From positions 372,001-436,000 of the forward strand of contig JADJVW010000001.1 in the NCBI GenBank assembly GCA_016710365.1: 64,000 nt of DNA. Direction: 5' to 3'. Shown in pieces: positions 1 to 15,514 of the stretch. Below the pieces are notes generated by a model that was not told the origin of the DNA, ran no database searches, and saw only the letters and a program-made list of their open reading frames with translations. The stretch is from Candidatus Caldilinea saccharophila. Its GTDB lineage: Bacteria > Chloroflexota > Anaerolineae > Caldilineales > Caldilineaceae. The stretch's first letter is position 1, and every line of letters starts with the position of its first letter. The position numbers were made by a program, and so were the translations under genes.

Positions 1-27
1 TCCAGGAGGCTTTGGGAGCCTCCTGGA
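1..27. terminator. Perfect 11-bp hairpin at the window edge
   Basis: Bases 1-11 and 17-27 are exact inverse complements around a 5-base loop (TTGGG). There is no T-run on either side, so it is either a terminator lacking its tail or a dispersed palindrome. The gene it would belong to lies outside the window. Confidence 0.45.
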
Positions 28-43
28 CATTGTAGGGAAGCAT

Positions 44-157
44 AATTTCAGCACTTCACGAAACGCACACAAAGCCACCAAGAGCACAAAGGACGCCATC
101 TTCAACTTTGTGTCTTCGTATCTTCGTGTGAGGCCAAATCGTAAACTACTGAATTTC
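44..157. repeat. MITE-like palindromic repeat, copy 1
   Basis: A 102-bp element (50-151) lies between two copies of AATTTC (44-49 and 152-157), which look like a target duplication. The ends are imperfect inverted repeats (CAGCACTTCACG at the left, CGTAAACTACTG at the right). The core reads CACAAAGCCACCAAGAGCAC, then CTTTGTGTCTTCG and CGTGTGAG. The same ends and flank occur at 32136-32251, and the same core occurs inverted at 25407-25485 and 25890-26056. It encodes nothing and is probably a non-autonomous mobile repeat. Confidence 0.65.
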
Positions 158-187
158 ACAGTTGGAGATCAGTAATTTTCGGGGCCA

Positions 188-604
188 CTACACCAACGTG
201 GCATTGAGTTGGATATCGACGCTGGCAAGCGCCTTCGACACCGGACAACCTGCTTTGGCGTTGTTGGCATATTCCTGGAACTTAGCCTCATCCAGACCGG
301 GCACAGTCGCTTTCGTGTTCAACTCGATCTTGGCAATCTCCGGACCGGCTTCCAAGTAGACCTTGGCAGTCGTCTCGATGCGCGTCGGCGTGTAGCCATC
401 TTTGCCCAACAACGCCGACAGAAACATCGAAAAACAGCCAGCGTGCGCCGCACCGATCAATTCTTCCGGGTTAGTGCCAGGAGCGTCTTCGAAACGCGAC
501 GCATAACTGAACGCGCCATCATACGCGCCGCTTCCAAATTTCATGGCGCCCGCACCCTCCTTGAGAGTGCCTTCCCAAATTGCATCGGCTTTGCGAACAG
601 GCAT
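188..604 (-). CDS. OsmC/Ohr-family peroxiredoxin-like protein
   Basis: The 138-residue product has the size and layout of OsmC, a cytoplasmic thiol peroxidase that reduces organic hydroperoxides. The two cysteines expected for the redox pair are C57 (in AAHAGCFSM) and C120 (in KAGCPVSKAL). The start at 604 follows a strong AAGGAGG ribosome site. The gene is transcribed divergently from thrC across a 364-bp gap. OsmC and Ohr proper cannot be told apart by eye; the NPEELIGAAHAGC region favours OsmC. Confidence 0.9.
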   Translation of the reverse strand: MPVRKADAIWEGTLKEGAGAMKFGSGAYDGAFSYASRFEDAPGTNPEELIGAAHAGCFSMFLSALLGKDGYTPTRIETTAKVYLEAGPEIAKIELNTKATVPGLDEAKFQEYANNAKAGCPVSKALASVDIQLNATLV

Positions 605-968
605 AGGATCCTCCTTGTGATTTAAGACTAAATCGGATAACAGGCACGCTTGGCGTGCACTTGACGATCCTTACCCTACCGTGTATGCCAACTGAAAATC
701 TGTGATCCTCCTCCCAGAGCGCCATCGTCGTCTGCTCTTTGCGGAACCAGCCTATAACTCATTTGGAATCCTGCTTCTTTTACACTGCAATAATGCGTTG
801 CAGCTCTTGGCTGGCGCACACGCCGTCAGATTCACGTCATCAGCGCGCAACGCTGCGCTATTGCCAACGTGTATGATTGACACTTTGACAACATTGCCAA
901 GTGATGCGAGACTACCGGCTCCTGGCGTGCTCGCTCGGAGGCGCCAGGCTTGGACGGGAGGAATCTGT
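605..968. other. Divergent intergenic region osmC-like / thrC
   Basis: No supportable gene is present. The segment must carry the promoters of both divergent neighbours; I see no clear regulatory motif beyond their two Shine-Dalgarno sequences (just above 604 and at 957-963). Confidence 0.5.
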
Positions 969-2090
969 TTGATCGCGTATTGTCCTTTCAGTAAATTCCG
1001 CTGTAAAGCAGAACAAAGCCCGCTGCGCTGTCCAATGACCGGCATCCCGCTTGAATTCACCGATATGCCTCTCTTCGACCCGGCCAGCATCGAGCCGAAC
1101 ACAGCGGGCCTGTGGCGTTACGCGGCCATGTTGCCGGTGCTGCGCAACGGCGCCCGCCGGGTGACCCTGGGCGAAGGATGGACGCCGCTCATCGCCGAAC
1201 AATGGGCAGGACGCGATGTATACTGGAAACTCGACGCGCTCATGCCGACCGGCAGTTACAAAGATCGCGGCGTAAGCGTCATGGTCAATTGGCTCAAGGG
1301 GCTTGGGTACGAGTCACTTGCCGACGATTCAAGTGGCAATGCCGGCGCCAGCCTCGCCTGTTATGCCAGCCGTGCGGGATTGCGCGCCTGTATTTTTGTG
1401 CCGGCAACCGCCCCAAACCCCAAGAAAGCGCAAATTGCCATCTACGGCGCCGAACTGGTCGAAGTGCCCGGCGCACGCTCTGAAGCCACGCGCGCGGTCG
1501 AGGTCGCCACGTGGAACAGCCGCGAGATGGCCTACGCCTCCCATGCCTGGCACCCAGCTTTTTTGCTGGGGCAGATGACCGTTGCCTGGGAGATTTGGGA
1601 GCAGTTGGGCGGCGCGGTCCCCGATTGGTTGATCGCACCCGCCGGACATGGCGGCACACTGTTGGGCGCGTGGCGCGGCTTTCAACACCTGCGCGTTTCC
1701 GGCGTCATCAACCGGCTCCCACGCCTGCTCGCGGTGCAAGCTGAGCCGTACACCCCGCTGTACGACGCCTTTGTCGCTGGCGCCGATGCAGTTGAGCCAA
1801 CGCCGCATGTCGAACGTATCAGCGCTAATGGCATTGCCATCAGCTATCCGGTGCGCTGGCGTTCGCTGCTGGATGCGATCCGTTTCTCCAAAGGCATGAT
1901 GCTTGCCGTCGCCGAATCGGAAGTCGTGCAAGCATACGAAGAATTGGCAGGGCAGGGCATCTTTGTCGAGCCGACCAGCGCCACGATTGCCGCGGCGCTC
2001 AAAAAAATACCAGAAAAAACCTTTCGCCCTACTGACCTGGTGGTCGGCATCCTGACTGGACACGGCCTGAAAGACCCGCCAAAAATCTAA
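969..2090 (+). CDS. thrC: Threonine synthase
   Basis: A fold-type II PLP enzyme that converts O-phosphohomoserine to threonine. The PLP lysine is K98 in PTGSYKDRG. SSGNAGASLACYASRAGL is the substrate/phosphate-binding loop and APAGHGGTLLGAWRGF the glycine-rich PLP phosphate site. A TTG start at 969 is preferred because GGGAGGA lies six bases upstream (957-963), giving 373 residues; the first ATG with conserved downstream sequence is at 1035 and has no clear ribosome site. The N-terminal segment has scattered cysteines rather than a proper zinc ribbon. The stop is followed after one base by rnc, so the two are probably co-transcribed. Confidence 0.9.
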   Translation: MIAYCPFSKFRCKAEQSPLRCPMTGIPLEFTDMPLFDPASIEPNTAGLWRYAAMLPVLRNGARRVTLGEGWTPLIAEQWAGRDVYWKLDALMPTGSYKDRGVSVMVNWLKGLGYESLADDSSGNAGASLACYASRAGLRACIFVPATAPNPKKAQIAIYGAELVEVPGARSEATRAVEVATWNSREMAYASHAWHPAFLLGQMTVAWEIWEQLGGAVPDWLIAPAGHGGTLLGAWRGFQHLRVSGVINRLPRLLAVQAEPYTPLYDAFVAGADAVEPTPHVERISANGIAISYPVRWRSLLDAIRFSKGMMLAVAESEVVQAYEELAGQGIFVEPTSATIAAALKKIPEKTFRPTDLVVGILTGHGLKDPPKI

Positions 2091-2091
2091 A

Positions 2092-2886
2092 ATGCCCATG
2101 AACACGCCGCCATTATCCGAACTTGAAGCAAGCCTGAACATTACATTCCGCAACAAACAGTTGTTGCAACAAGCCTTTGTCCACCGTAGTTATTTGAACG
2201 AGTTGCTCGACAACAATGTAGAGTTGCTCGACAACGAGCGCATGGAATTCCTGGGCGATGCGGTGTTGGGCTATATCTTTAGTGAGTTGCTGTATCAGCG
2301 CTACCCGGACGAAAAAGAAGGCGGGTTGACCAATCTACGTTCGGCATTGGTGCGCCGCGAGACCCTGGCGCGTTTGGCCACCAGGCTGCACCTCGGCGAA
2401 TATCTGCTGCTGGGTCACGGCGAGCAGGAAAGCGGCGGCCGCCAGCGGCCCGCGACGCTCTGCGCCACTTTCGAGGCGCTGGTCGGGGCGCTTTATCTGG
2501 ACCAAGATATGGAGGTGTGTCGCACCGTTGTTCTGCGCCTCTTTGCTGCGGAGTTGGCGAGGATTGACCAGAAGCCGGAGAACCGCGACGCCAAGAGCAA
2601 ACTCCAAGAATTGGCGCAAGAAACCTTCAACCACACGCCCCGCTACAAGCAGATCCACAGCACCGGGCCTGATCACGACAAATATTTCGTTTTGGTCGTC
2701 CAAATCGACGCCAGACCGTACGGCATTGGCGAGGGCAGAAGCAAGCAAGAAGCCTCCCAACAAGCGGCGGCGATGGCGCTTTACATCCTCGGCCAACCGC
2801 TCATCGATTACATCCACAACCCGGAGCTTGGCGCGCAGTACGGTTTGACTTTCCCCAAACCACCCGGTGATCTGGCAGAAGGTTGA
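2092..2886 (+). CDS. rnc: Ribonuclease III
   Basis: Double-strand-specific endoribonuclease that processes rRNA precursors and structured mRNA. The 264 residues contain the signature NERMEFLGDAVL (about 48-59) with catalytic E52 and D56, a second acidic site in ATFEALVGALYLD (E128), and a C-terminal dsRNA-binding domain (about 165-240) ending in the typical KQEASQQAAAMAL helix. The gene starts one base after thrC; an in-frame ATG at 2098 is an alternative start. It ends one base before the stop of smc on the other strand. The rnc-smc neighbourhood is common in bacteria, though usually with both genes in the same direction. Confidence 0.96.
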   Translation: MPMNTPPLSELEASLNITFRNKQLLQQAFVHRSYLNELLDNNVELLDNERMEFLGDAVLGYIFSELLYQRYPDEKEGGLTNLRSALVRRETLARLATRLHLGEYLLLGHGEQESGGRQRPATLCATFEALVGALYLDQDMEVCRTVVLRLFAAELARIDQKPENRDAKSKLQELAQETFNHTPRYKQIHSTGPDHDKYFVLVVQIDARPYGIGEGRSKQEASQQAAAMALYILGQPLIDYIHNPELGAQYGLTFPKPPGDLAEG

Positions 2887-2887
2887 C

Positions 2888-6550
<3,663 letters not shown>

Positions 6551-6575
6551 AACAATCCATCTTCTGGGTAAACTT

Positions 6576-7295
6576 TCAGCTATGGAAATGCCAGAACGCC
6601 GGCAAAATCCATTCCGCCAGCAAACCCGTGACATAGATGGCGCCAAACCATGTCAGCCAGCGACTACGGCGGCGCGCCCAACTTCCGAACGCCATGCGTT
6701 TTGTGGCCAGCAATGGTTCCGCGCAGACAACCACCAGCCCACCGGCCCCCACCACCTGTAAGACGCTCCAGATCGGCAGCGCGACGACGAGCAGCAGCGG
6801 ATTGGCGAGGACGCCCAATAAATGGCCGGCGCTGAAGGCTGCCAGGTTTGCCATGCGCACCAGGAACCATACGCCCACCACGCCGCCGGTAAGCAGCGCG
6901 CCCAGCGTAACCCCTAGCGCCTCGATCAGGCTGGCCACAGGTTGGGTGACAAAGGAAGAGGGCAACGGTGAGCGCGCAAAATACCATTCCGAAACCAGCG
7001 CACGATACATAAAGCCATCGGTAAAGGCGCGTTCCACCTGCTCCGGCGCCACCAACATCAGCACGATCAGGATGCTCATGGACAGCGCCAGCCACAGAAA
7101 AACGACCAGCAATCCGCCGCGCAGGTCGCCGCGCCGGACGGCAATCGCCATGAAGATGGCTAAGACCAGCGTCTGGCCGATCGGCATAAATCGAAACTGT
7201 CCTAACAGCGCCGGCAGCGCGGTGGTCAGGAAGGCAAAGAAGGCGGCCATCAGGTAAAAAACCGGGTCACGCGTCAGTTGGTATTCCCGTTCCAT
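6576..7295 (-). CDS. Polytopic membrane protein of unknown function
   Basis: The 239-residue product is almost wholly hydrophobic, with about six predicted membrane helices (for example residues 12-35, 38-58, 60-82, 120-145, 150-200, 215-232) and a short charged N-terminus MEREYQLTRDP. The layout resembles the YIP1-type family, but no diagnostic motif can be read, so no function is assigned. The start has CGAGGGTTGC upstream. It ends 25 bases before smc begins on the same strand, so it may be co-transcribed with smc. Confidence 0.7.
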   Translation of the reverse strand: MEREYQLTRDPVFYLMAAFFAFLTTALPALLGQFRFMPIGQTLVLAIFMAIAVRRGDLRGGLLVVFLWLALSMSILIVLMLVAPEQVERAFTDGFMYRALVSEWYFARSPLPSSFVTQPVASLIEALGVTLGALLTGGVVGVWFLVRMANLAAFSAGHLLGVLANPLLLVVALPIWSVLQVVGAGGLVVVCAEPLLATKRMAFGSWARRRSRWLTWFGAIYVTGLLAEWILPAFWHFHS

Positions 7296-7354
7296 GCAAC
7301 CCTCGAAAAATACTCGTGTGCGTTAGTGAGGACTTCTCTCTCCAGCGCCGGGCG

Positions 7355-7393
7355 CAACAATGGGGCGACTGGCCGCCAGCCGCCCCATTGTTG
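7355..7393. terminator. Perfect 13-bp hairpin after the cytochrome operon
   Basis: CAACAATGGGGCG (7355-7367) pairs exactly with 7381-7393. The 13-base loop can itself fold (CTGG-CCG-CCAG). It lies just downstream of the cytochrome c gene on the minus strand and probably terminates the bc operon, though no T-run follows. Confidence 0.6.
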
Positions 7394-7453
7394 TACAAAA
7401 ACTGATTCCAGCGCGGCAGCAGCTTGGCTATCGACGCTGCAGCCGGCCTTTGG

Positions 7454-8353
7454 TTATCGCTGTCGATTCGGGTCAAGCAACCAGGCCACCATCGCATTGA
7501 TCTCTTCTTCGCTCATGCGCTCGCCAAAGTTCTGCGGCATAATGCCCGCCATGTACCCCTCGACGATATAAGCGTTCGGGTTCACGATGCTGTTATGAAC
7601 ATAGGTCTCGGCATCCTCGCCTGGCACGAACGTCGCCGCTTCCTCAGGCAGATTCCCCATGTTCGGTGCAATCGGGCCGCGGTTGTCACTGGTTTGCGGC
7701 TGGTCCAGATTATGACAGCCGGAGCATCCCATACTGACAAAGAGTTCTTGCGGCGGCAGTGGGCCGGTCGCTTCTGGCGCCACTTCCTGAGCGGCAGGTG
7801 CGCCATCACTGGCAACGGCCTTGGAGGGTGTGTCGGTGAACGGCTGCCAGGGGTCAGGATTTTCCGCCGCGCCCTGCGCCAAAGCATCTTCTTCCCAGTT
7901 GAGCACGAAGGCGGTGACATTTTCGACCTGGTCGTCGCGGAAGGGGCCGCCGTAACGCTGGCTCCAGGTAGGCATGACCTGCGCCCATTGTGTATGGGTC
8001 TTTGAAGGGCGCCCGGAGGCCACCGTCAGCTTGACGTAGTCGTGCAGCGAGCCTGCCCAGCCGACATCGGTGAGACGCTGGGTAAAGAAGTATTTGCTAT
8101 GCAGCGCCGGCGCCACACCGGGCAGTCCTTTCCCGTCAACACCGTGACAATTGGCGCAGTTATTCATGTAGATATCGGCGCCCTTTTCGACGCCGCGGCC
8201 ATTCCAATTTGCCTCTTGCGCCGACATTCTGCGCTCTTCAATCACACCCAGGAAGAGCAAGACGGCGATCGAGATCAACACAGCCACGATCCCGAGGCCA
8301 ATCTTGGCCAGCGGTGAACGGACGTAAAGAAAGCTATACCATGGTCGCTTCAT
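7454..8353 (-). CDS. Membrane-anchored diheme cytochrome c of the bc complex
   Basis: Electron-transfer subunit acting on the outer face of the membrane. Numbered from ATG 8353: an N-terminal anchor (about 17-37, IGLGIVAVLISIAVLLFLGV), then two class I cytochrome c domains with heme motifs CANCHG (C66, C69, H70) and CSGCHN (C210, C213, H214). Candidate axial methionines lie in QVMPTWSQRY and AGIMPQNFGERM. ATG 8353 follows AGGAG by 12 bases; an in-frame TTG at 8362 is too close to that site. It is the last gene of Rieske - cytochrome b - cytochrome c and starts within about ten bases of the upstream stop. It probably replaces cytochrome c1 or f. Confidence 0.9.
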   Translation of the reverse strand: MKRPWYSFLYVRSPLAKIGLGIVAVLISIAVLLFLGVIEERRMSAQEANWNGRGVEKGADIYMNNCANCHGVDGKGLPGVAPALHSKYFFTQRLTDVGWAGSLHDYVKLTVASGRPSKTHTQWAQVMPTWSQRYGGPFRDDQVENVTAFVLNWEEDALAQGAAENPDPWQPFTDTPSKAVASDGAPAAQEVAPEATGPLPPQELFVSMGCSGCHNLDQPQTSDNRGPIAPNMGNLPEEAATFVPGEDAETYVHNSIVNPNAYIVEGYMAGIMPQNFGERMSEEEINAMVAWLLDPNRQR

Positions 8354-8362
8354 GGTCGACAA

Positions 8363-9977
8363 TTACTCCTGTGTTGGTGGTGGGCGAACAAAGCTGAAGT
8401 CCTTAAGCCCGTACTGCTCCCAGTAGAGCGAATCCTCATGCAGGAAGAAGGTGCGCACAAAATGCTCCTCTTTCCCATCCGGGCTGAGCCAGTTGATCTT
8501 CCAGGTGATACGCTTCAGACTTGGTTGTTCCTGCGTGACCTCAAGAATGCCATATGCGTTGTTGAAAGAGGCATCCTTCTCTGCAAAAGTTGCGATGCTC
8601 GCCTCAAACTCATGCAGAACATGATTGAACTCCTCATCCTCGGACTCTGGACGTTCGCGCGTATCATACACACCTAGCGGAACGTGCTGATACCCCATCT
8701 CGCGCACCGGCCCCATGCCTTCCTCAGGCATCAGCTCCTGCACGATTTCGACGGCCGGCGCGCCCTGCACAGCGTAGTAGGGTGTGCCCATCCAACTCAG
8801 GATGATCATCACGATGCCGGCGACGACGCCGCTGATGATCGCCACACGGCGGTCACGGCCACGGCGGCTTGGGTTGCGATCCAGATAAGGAATTGCTATC
8901 AGCAGCACCAACAGGATGCCCGGCAAAATGACGCCGGCAATCGTCCTTGTCGGTGATCTTGAGCATCCCTTGCAGCCAGTAGAAATACCAGGGCGCCACC
9001 GTGTGCAAGGGCGTCGACTGCGGATTGGCGATTGACTCCAGCGGCGCCGAGAAGAAGAAGCGCGGTCACCGATACCATCAGGGCGGTAAAGACGATCAGA
9101 AAGGCGGTCTCGTCGATCATGACATCGGGCAGGAAGTAGCGCGATCGATCGGCCGGCACTTTATTGGCGGTGTCCTGGCCCACCTCTTCCTCATTCGAGG
9201 GCAAGCTGATGCCAAAATGCACGACCTTGTAGTAGTGTGCAAAAGAAGAACAGGAAGAGCGCCAACGGCAGGAAAAGCACATGCAGCAGGTAGAAGCGCA
9301 ACAACCCATTGAAGCTGATGTCCGGCGCCGCGCCAGCAAGTTGACGGTTTCGCCGACCACTTTCGGCGGCACAGCTTCGGCCATGGAGGTGCCGATCGTC
9401 ACCGCCCAGAACGCCAATTGATCCCACGGCAGCAGGTAGCCAGAGAAGCTGAGGAACAGCGTCAAGACAAGCAGAATTACGCCCGTAAACCAGGTGAACT
9501 GGCGCGGCGCTTTGTAACTGCCTGTCAGGTAAGTTCTCACCATGTGCGCCGTGACGATGAGCACCATCATTTCGGCGCCCAGGCGATGGATGTCACGCAT
9601 AAACTGACCGAACGGTACATTGTCAGCAACCGGATCGTGTCGGTGTAGGCGGCTCTGGGGTGGGGGGCGTACCAGATCATCAGGATCAAACCGGTGATCG
9701 TCTCAACAAAGAACAAATAGGTCGACAACAGCCCCAAACGGAAGGTATGGGTGAACTTGGTAACGCTGTCGTGATAATAGGTTGGCTTGATGTGAAGCAG
9801 GAAGGTTTCGGAATGCGGTTTCAGCCGGGGATTAGGACGCCCTGCCGCCTCACCGCGCAACATCCGGCGCACTTCCCCGGCCGGGATACCGGCAGTGACG
9901 CGTGTGAACACATCATCTGCTGCGTCCAGAACCGTTTGTACGAAGCCTCTTTTTTCGATTTCTGGTTGTACAGCCAT
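8363..9977 (-). CDS. Cytochrome b of a menaquinol-oxidising bc complex (about five frameshifts)
   Basis: Quinol-oxidising transmembrane heme subunit. The N-terminus starts at 9977 (MAVQPEIEKRGFVQTVLDAAD). Helix B has IHRLGAEMMVLIVTAHMV with two heme histidines 14 apart, followed by SGYLLPWDQLAFWAVTIG. The Qo region and helix D (DISFNGLLRFYLLHVLFLP, then AHYYKVVHFGISLP) follow. The subunit-IV-like part contains TVAPWYFYWLQGML and GVILPGILLVLLIAIPYLDRNP. After that helix a roughly 150-residue soluble tail ends in SFVRPPPTQE. Conserved sequence jumps frame near 9625, 9335, 9245, 9055 and 8945. Every segment matches a cytochrome b, so clustered sequence errors are more likely than a dead gene. 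Confidence 0.85.
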
Positions 9978-10087
9978 AAGACCTCTTCTCGCAGTGCTAA
10001 CAGAGCAGAAAGCCGGTGAACAAAATAACGATCAGTGGATGCTTGTGAATGCACGAGCGCGCGCAAGCCACCAGGTGTGGCCGGCGT

Positions 10088-10912
10088 CTAGGCCGGAATG
10101 ACGCGAGCAGGTGATTCTGACGAGGGCGCGCCCAACTCCTTTTTACCAGTATCGACGGCGACTTCGCCCCCCTCAATCACCGTCACGATAAAGGTGTCTA
10201 GGGAGCGCGGCGCAGGACCTTCGATATATAACCCCTCACGCGTAAACTTCGAGCCGTGACACGGGCATTCAAAACGATTGTTCGCTTGTTCCCATTTGTA
10301 CAGGCAGCCAAGATGCGTGCACACCATGTAGAGCGCCTTGGGGCCTTCATCAACCGTGTTCACAAGCCAGAATTTGCCTGACGTGTTGGGATCCGGCGGT
10401 GCGTCGGTGGAGGGCAGCGAACTCTCCGGGCCAATGAAGAAAACGCCGCCAAACTCACCTGCTTTGAAGCGCGGCATCATGAAAAAGAAGAGGCCCACAC
10501 CACTCTGCAACGCCAGTAAGCCTAAGGCGCCACCCCACGCATAGGTGAGAAACTCACGGCGGGTCATGTCTTTGCGCGCCTTGACTTCGGGAGAATCCTC
10601 TATAAAGAACGGTGCGGCTGTAACCGTGGCGGCTCCCGCCAGCGCCATTGCCGCCGCAGCTCCATTGGAGGCAGCGCCGTTGGAGGCGGATTTGGGCGCA
10701 ACGGACACTTCAGAGGATGGCTGAACGACAGCCGGCGCGGGCGCGGCTTTATCTTCCACAGCGGTTGCAGCAACGGCTTTTACATTTGTCTTCGCGGCAG
10801 GCGCTGCCTCTTGAACCTTTGTTTTCTTTGCAGACGCCTGCATTTTCGCCTTTAACTCAGCAATTCGCTTTTCGCGATCGTCACCGCTCAGGTCAGTTGG
10901 ATTGTCTGCCAT
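10088..10912 (-). CDS. Rieske iron-sulfur protein
   Basis: The 2Fe-2S subunit that accepts the first electron from quinol. The cluster-binding boxes are CTHLGC (198-203) and CPCHG (216-220). The membrane anchor at about 123-146 is preceded by TRREF, a twin-arginine-like export signal. Unusually, residues 20-100 form a long Ala/Lys/Pro-rich cytoplasmic extension of low complexity before the anchor. It is the first gene of the three-gene bc operon on the minus strand, 110 bases before cytochrome b. GAAAAGGAGACCGC precedes the start. Confidence 0.95.
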   Translation of the reverse strand: MADNPTDLSGDDREKRIAELKAKMQASAKKTKVQEAAPAAKTNVKAVAATAVEDKAAPAPAVVQPSSEVSVAPKSASNGAASNGAAAAMALAGAATVTAAPFFIEDSPEVKARKDMTRREFLTYAWGGALGLLALQSGVGLFFFMMPRFKAGEFGGVFFIGPESSLPSTDAPPDPNTSGKFWLVNTVDEGPKALYMVCTHLGCLYKWEQANNRFECPCHGSKFTREGLYIEGPAPRSLDTFIVTVIEGGEVAVDTGKKELGAPSSESPARVIPA

Positions 10913-11422
<510 letters not shown>

Positions 11423-11836
11423 ATGTTGTCCGTAAGTAATCCGCCTGTCATAACCTATACTGCCCCGACCCACATTCTGCGCCGCTTTGCCCAGAGCCGC
11501 GGCGTCTGGTTGCACGGTCATGAGCCGATGCGCCAGTCCACACAGCACATCATAGACTCCTCGCGTTTCGCCGGCATGCATCTGGATCTACTCACCTACG
11601 TCGACCTGCCGGTGATTCCCTTTTGGCGCTACGATTTAATTGTACTCGAACAAGGAAGAAGCCAGCCCATGGCGGCTATGGTGACCTCGATCAAACGGGC
11701 GCGCTGGCTGAGCAGTGCGCCCTTAGTCGTGTTGGCCCGTCGTATCACTCCAGAGGCAACCATTGCGGGTCTAAAGGCAGGCGCTGATTCTGTTGTCTCT
11801 TTCCGTTCGCCTGAGTCGGTGTTGCTTGCCCATTAG
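11423..11836 (+). CDS. Small receiver-like (degenerate response regulator) protein
   Basis: A 137-residue protein with the alpha/beta pattern of a CheY-type receiver: YDLIVLEQG corresponds to the strand carrying the phospho-acceptor, SAPLVVLARR to beta-4, and ITPEATIAGLKAGADSVVSF to the last helix and strand. The aspartate normally found in the D-x-x-x-x-x-G motif is not in its place (VLEQGRSQP), so a phosphorylation-independent pseudo-receiver is possible. There is no DNA-binding domain. It stands alone, divergent from the bc operon. The start codon is not well supported by a ribosome site. Confidence 0.5.
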   Translation: MLSVSNPPVITYTAPTHILRRFAQSRGVWLHGHEPMRQSTQHIIDSSRFAGMHLDLLTYVDLPVIPFWRYDLIVLEQGRSQPMAAMVTSIKRARWLSSAPLVVLARRITPEATIAGLKAGADSVVSFRSPESVLLAH

Positions 11837-11875
11837 GGCGCGATGCTGAATCGGTGGAAGGCGGCCTAGCAAATT

Positions 11876-11910
11876 TACAAACCGAGCTTCTTGAAGAAGC
11901 TCGGTTTGTA
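11876..11910. terminator. 15-bp perfect hairpin with TTGAA loop (bidirectional terminator)
   Basis: TACAAACCGAGCTTC (11876-11890) pairs exactly with 11896-11910 around TTGAA. It lies between the convergent receiver-like gene and valS and has A/T runs on both outer sides, so it can terminate both. Sister hairpins are at 16336-16370 and 56172-56204. Confidence 0.8.
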
Positions 11911-11941
11911 AGACTTGAATACCGTTTGACGGGCTGTCCGA

Positions 11942-14656
<2,715 letters not shown>

Positions 14657-14758
14657 GATCGTTCCTCATTTTCTGTAAGGGCGAGTTCGGCGTTGGGAAG
14701 GGCGTGGTGAGCGATCCACTGTCGCCCCTCGCCCCTCTGAATTCGCTCCTCCCCAATC

Positions 14759-15014
14759 AAAAAGCCGCTCCATCCCAAGGACGAAGCAGCTTCGCGGTGC
14801 CACCTTGATTATACGCCATCGGTCATGTCGGCGTATCACTCACGGCGCGGTAACGGGCGCTGACCGAAGAACGCTGCGCCGATGTTCTCACTGAACGGGC
14901 GTTCACGTTCCCAACCTTCCCGGCGACCTTCCCTGCTGCCTGAGCGGGTGGAACTTTCAGCCGATGATTCCACCTCTCTGGCGCCGGCGCGGCAGGTACT
15001 CCTCCGGTGCATTG
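14759..15014 (-). promoter_or_regulatory. T-box riboswitch leader of valS
   Basis: On the minus strand the leader carries the T-box sequence GGTGGCACCGCG (14793-14804), the 3' part of the antiterminator. A terminator follows: GCTGCTTCGTCC (14779-14790) pairs with GGATGGAGCGGC (14764-14775), 12 pairs with three G-U, loop TTG, then a T5 tract (14759-14763). T-box sequence plus overlapping terminator is the hallmark of transcriptional T-boxes. About 200 nt upstream can form a stem I; an AGTA motif lies near its base (about 14997-15000). The specifier codon (expected GUN) could not be placed with confidence. Confidence 0.9.
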
Positions 15015-15021
15015 TTGTTTC

Positions 15022-15050
15022 ATTATAGTAGTTTGTCAGTATAACCGAAC
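15022..15050 (-). promoter_or_regulatory. Probable promoter of the valS T-box transcript
   Basis: The minus strand reads TATAAT at 15027-15022, with only weak -35 candidates (GTTCGG or TTCGGT) 16-17 bp upstream. Transcription would begin near 15014, giving a leader of about 255 nt that matches a full T-box. Confidence 0.55.
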
Positions 15051-15102
15051 CCTGCCAGCCTGTAAAAAGCTGCCGGTGAAGGAAATCTCCAAACCGCCCA
15101 TC

Positions 15103-15216
15103 TCACCAATTCACCAGCACGGCGCTATCAGCAATCACAGCACGCGCTGTTGGCGAAAGCTGCGGGTCGTCGGTGTTCCACCACAGAAAGGTGTGGGTGT
15201 CGAGCAGCGCTTTCAC
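15103..15216 (-). pseudogene. Truncated PIN-domain (VapC-like) toxin
   Basis: A GTG-started 37-residue ORF begins MKALLDTHTFLWWNTDDPQL and continues SPTARAVIADSA. This is the N-terminus of the PIN toxins with a DTHTFLWW motif (D6 would be the first metal ligand). It then runs into a stop after VLVNW, so the remaining acidic residues (normally 120-140 residues in total) are lost. The GTGA start overlaps the stop of the antitoxin, the classic arrangement. The truncated end lies only about 50 bp from the valS leader promoter. Confidence 0.75.
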
Positions 15217-15427
15217 TGTTCGAACTCCGGCAGTGGCGCAGCGGAGTCAGCGCCAATCATAACCTTGCCGGCATCACTGCCTGGTGCGCATGGCAGCGGC
15301 GCTGATAATATTGGCAAGAGTCGGACAATCGGCTTTGGCAATGATCACCTTTTCGCGGTCGAGCACGCGCTCCAGGAGCCCGCGAAAGATGGGTCTTGGC
15401 TTCATGGATATAGACGGTGATTGTCAC
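15213..15427 (-). pseudogene. Phd/YefM-type antitoxin, two apparent frameshifts
   Basis: From GTG 15427, with GGAGG just upstream, the product reads MTITVYIHEAKTHLSRLLER then VLDREKVIIAKADCPTLANI: the start of Phd antitoxins, DNA-binding proteins that neutralise a partner toxin. One extra G is needed near 15375 and another shift near 15280 to reach the acidic C-terminus GKVMIGADSAAPLPEFEQ. The stop overlaps the PIN toxin start by four bases. As the partner toxin is truncated, the pair is probably non-functional. Confidence 0.7.
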
Positions 15428-15514
15428 GGAAACCTCCACATTCAGCATAGACTAACTTGTTGACTGAGTCAATCTTATCCGCTATACGATGGAGCTTCCC
15501 CCCACGCATCATGT

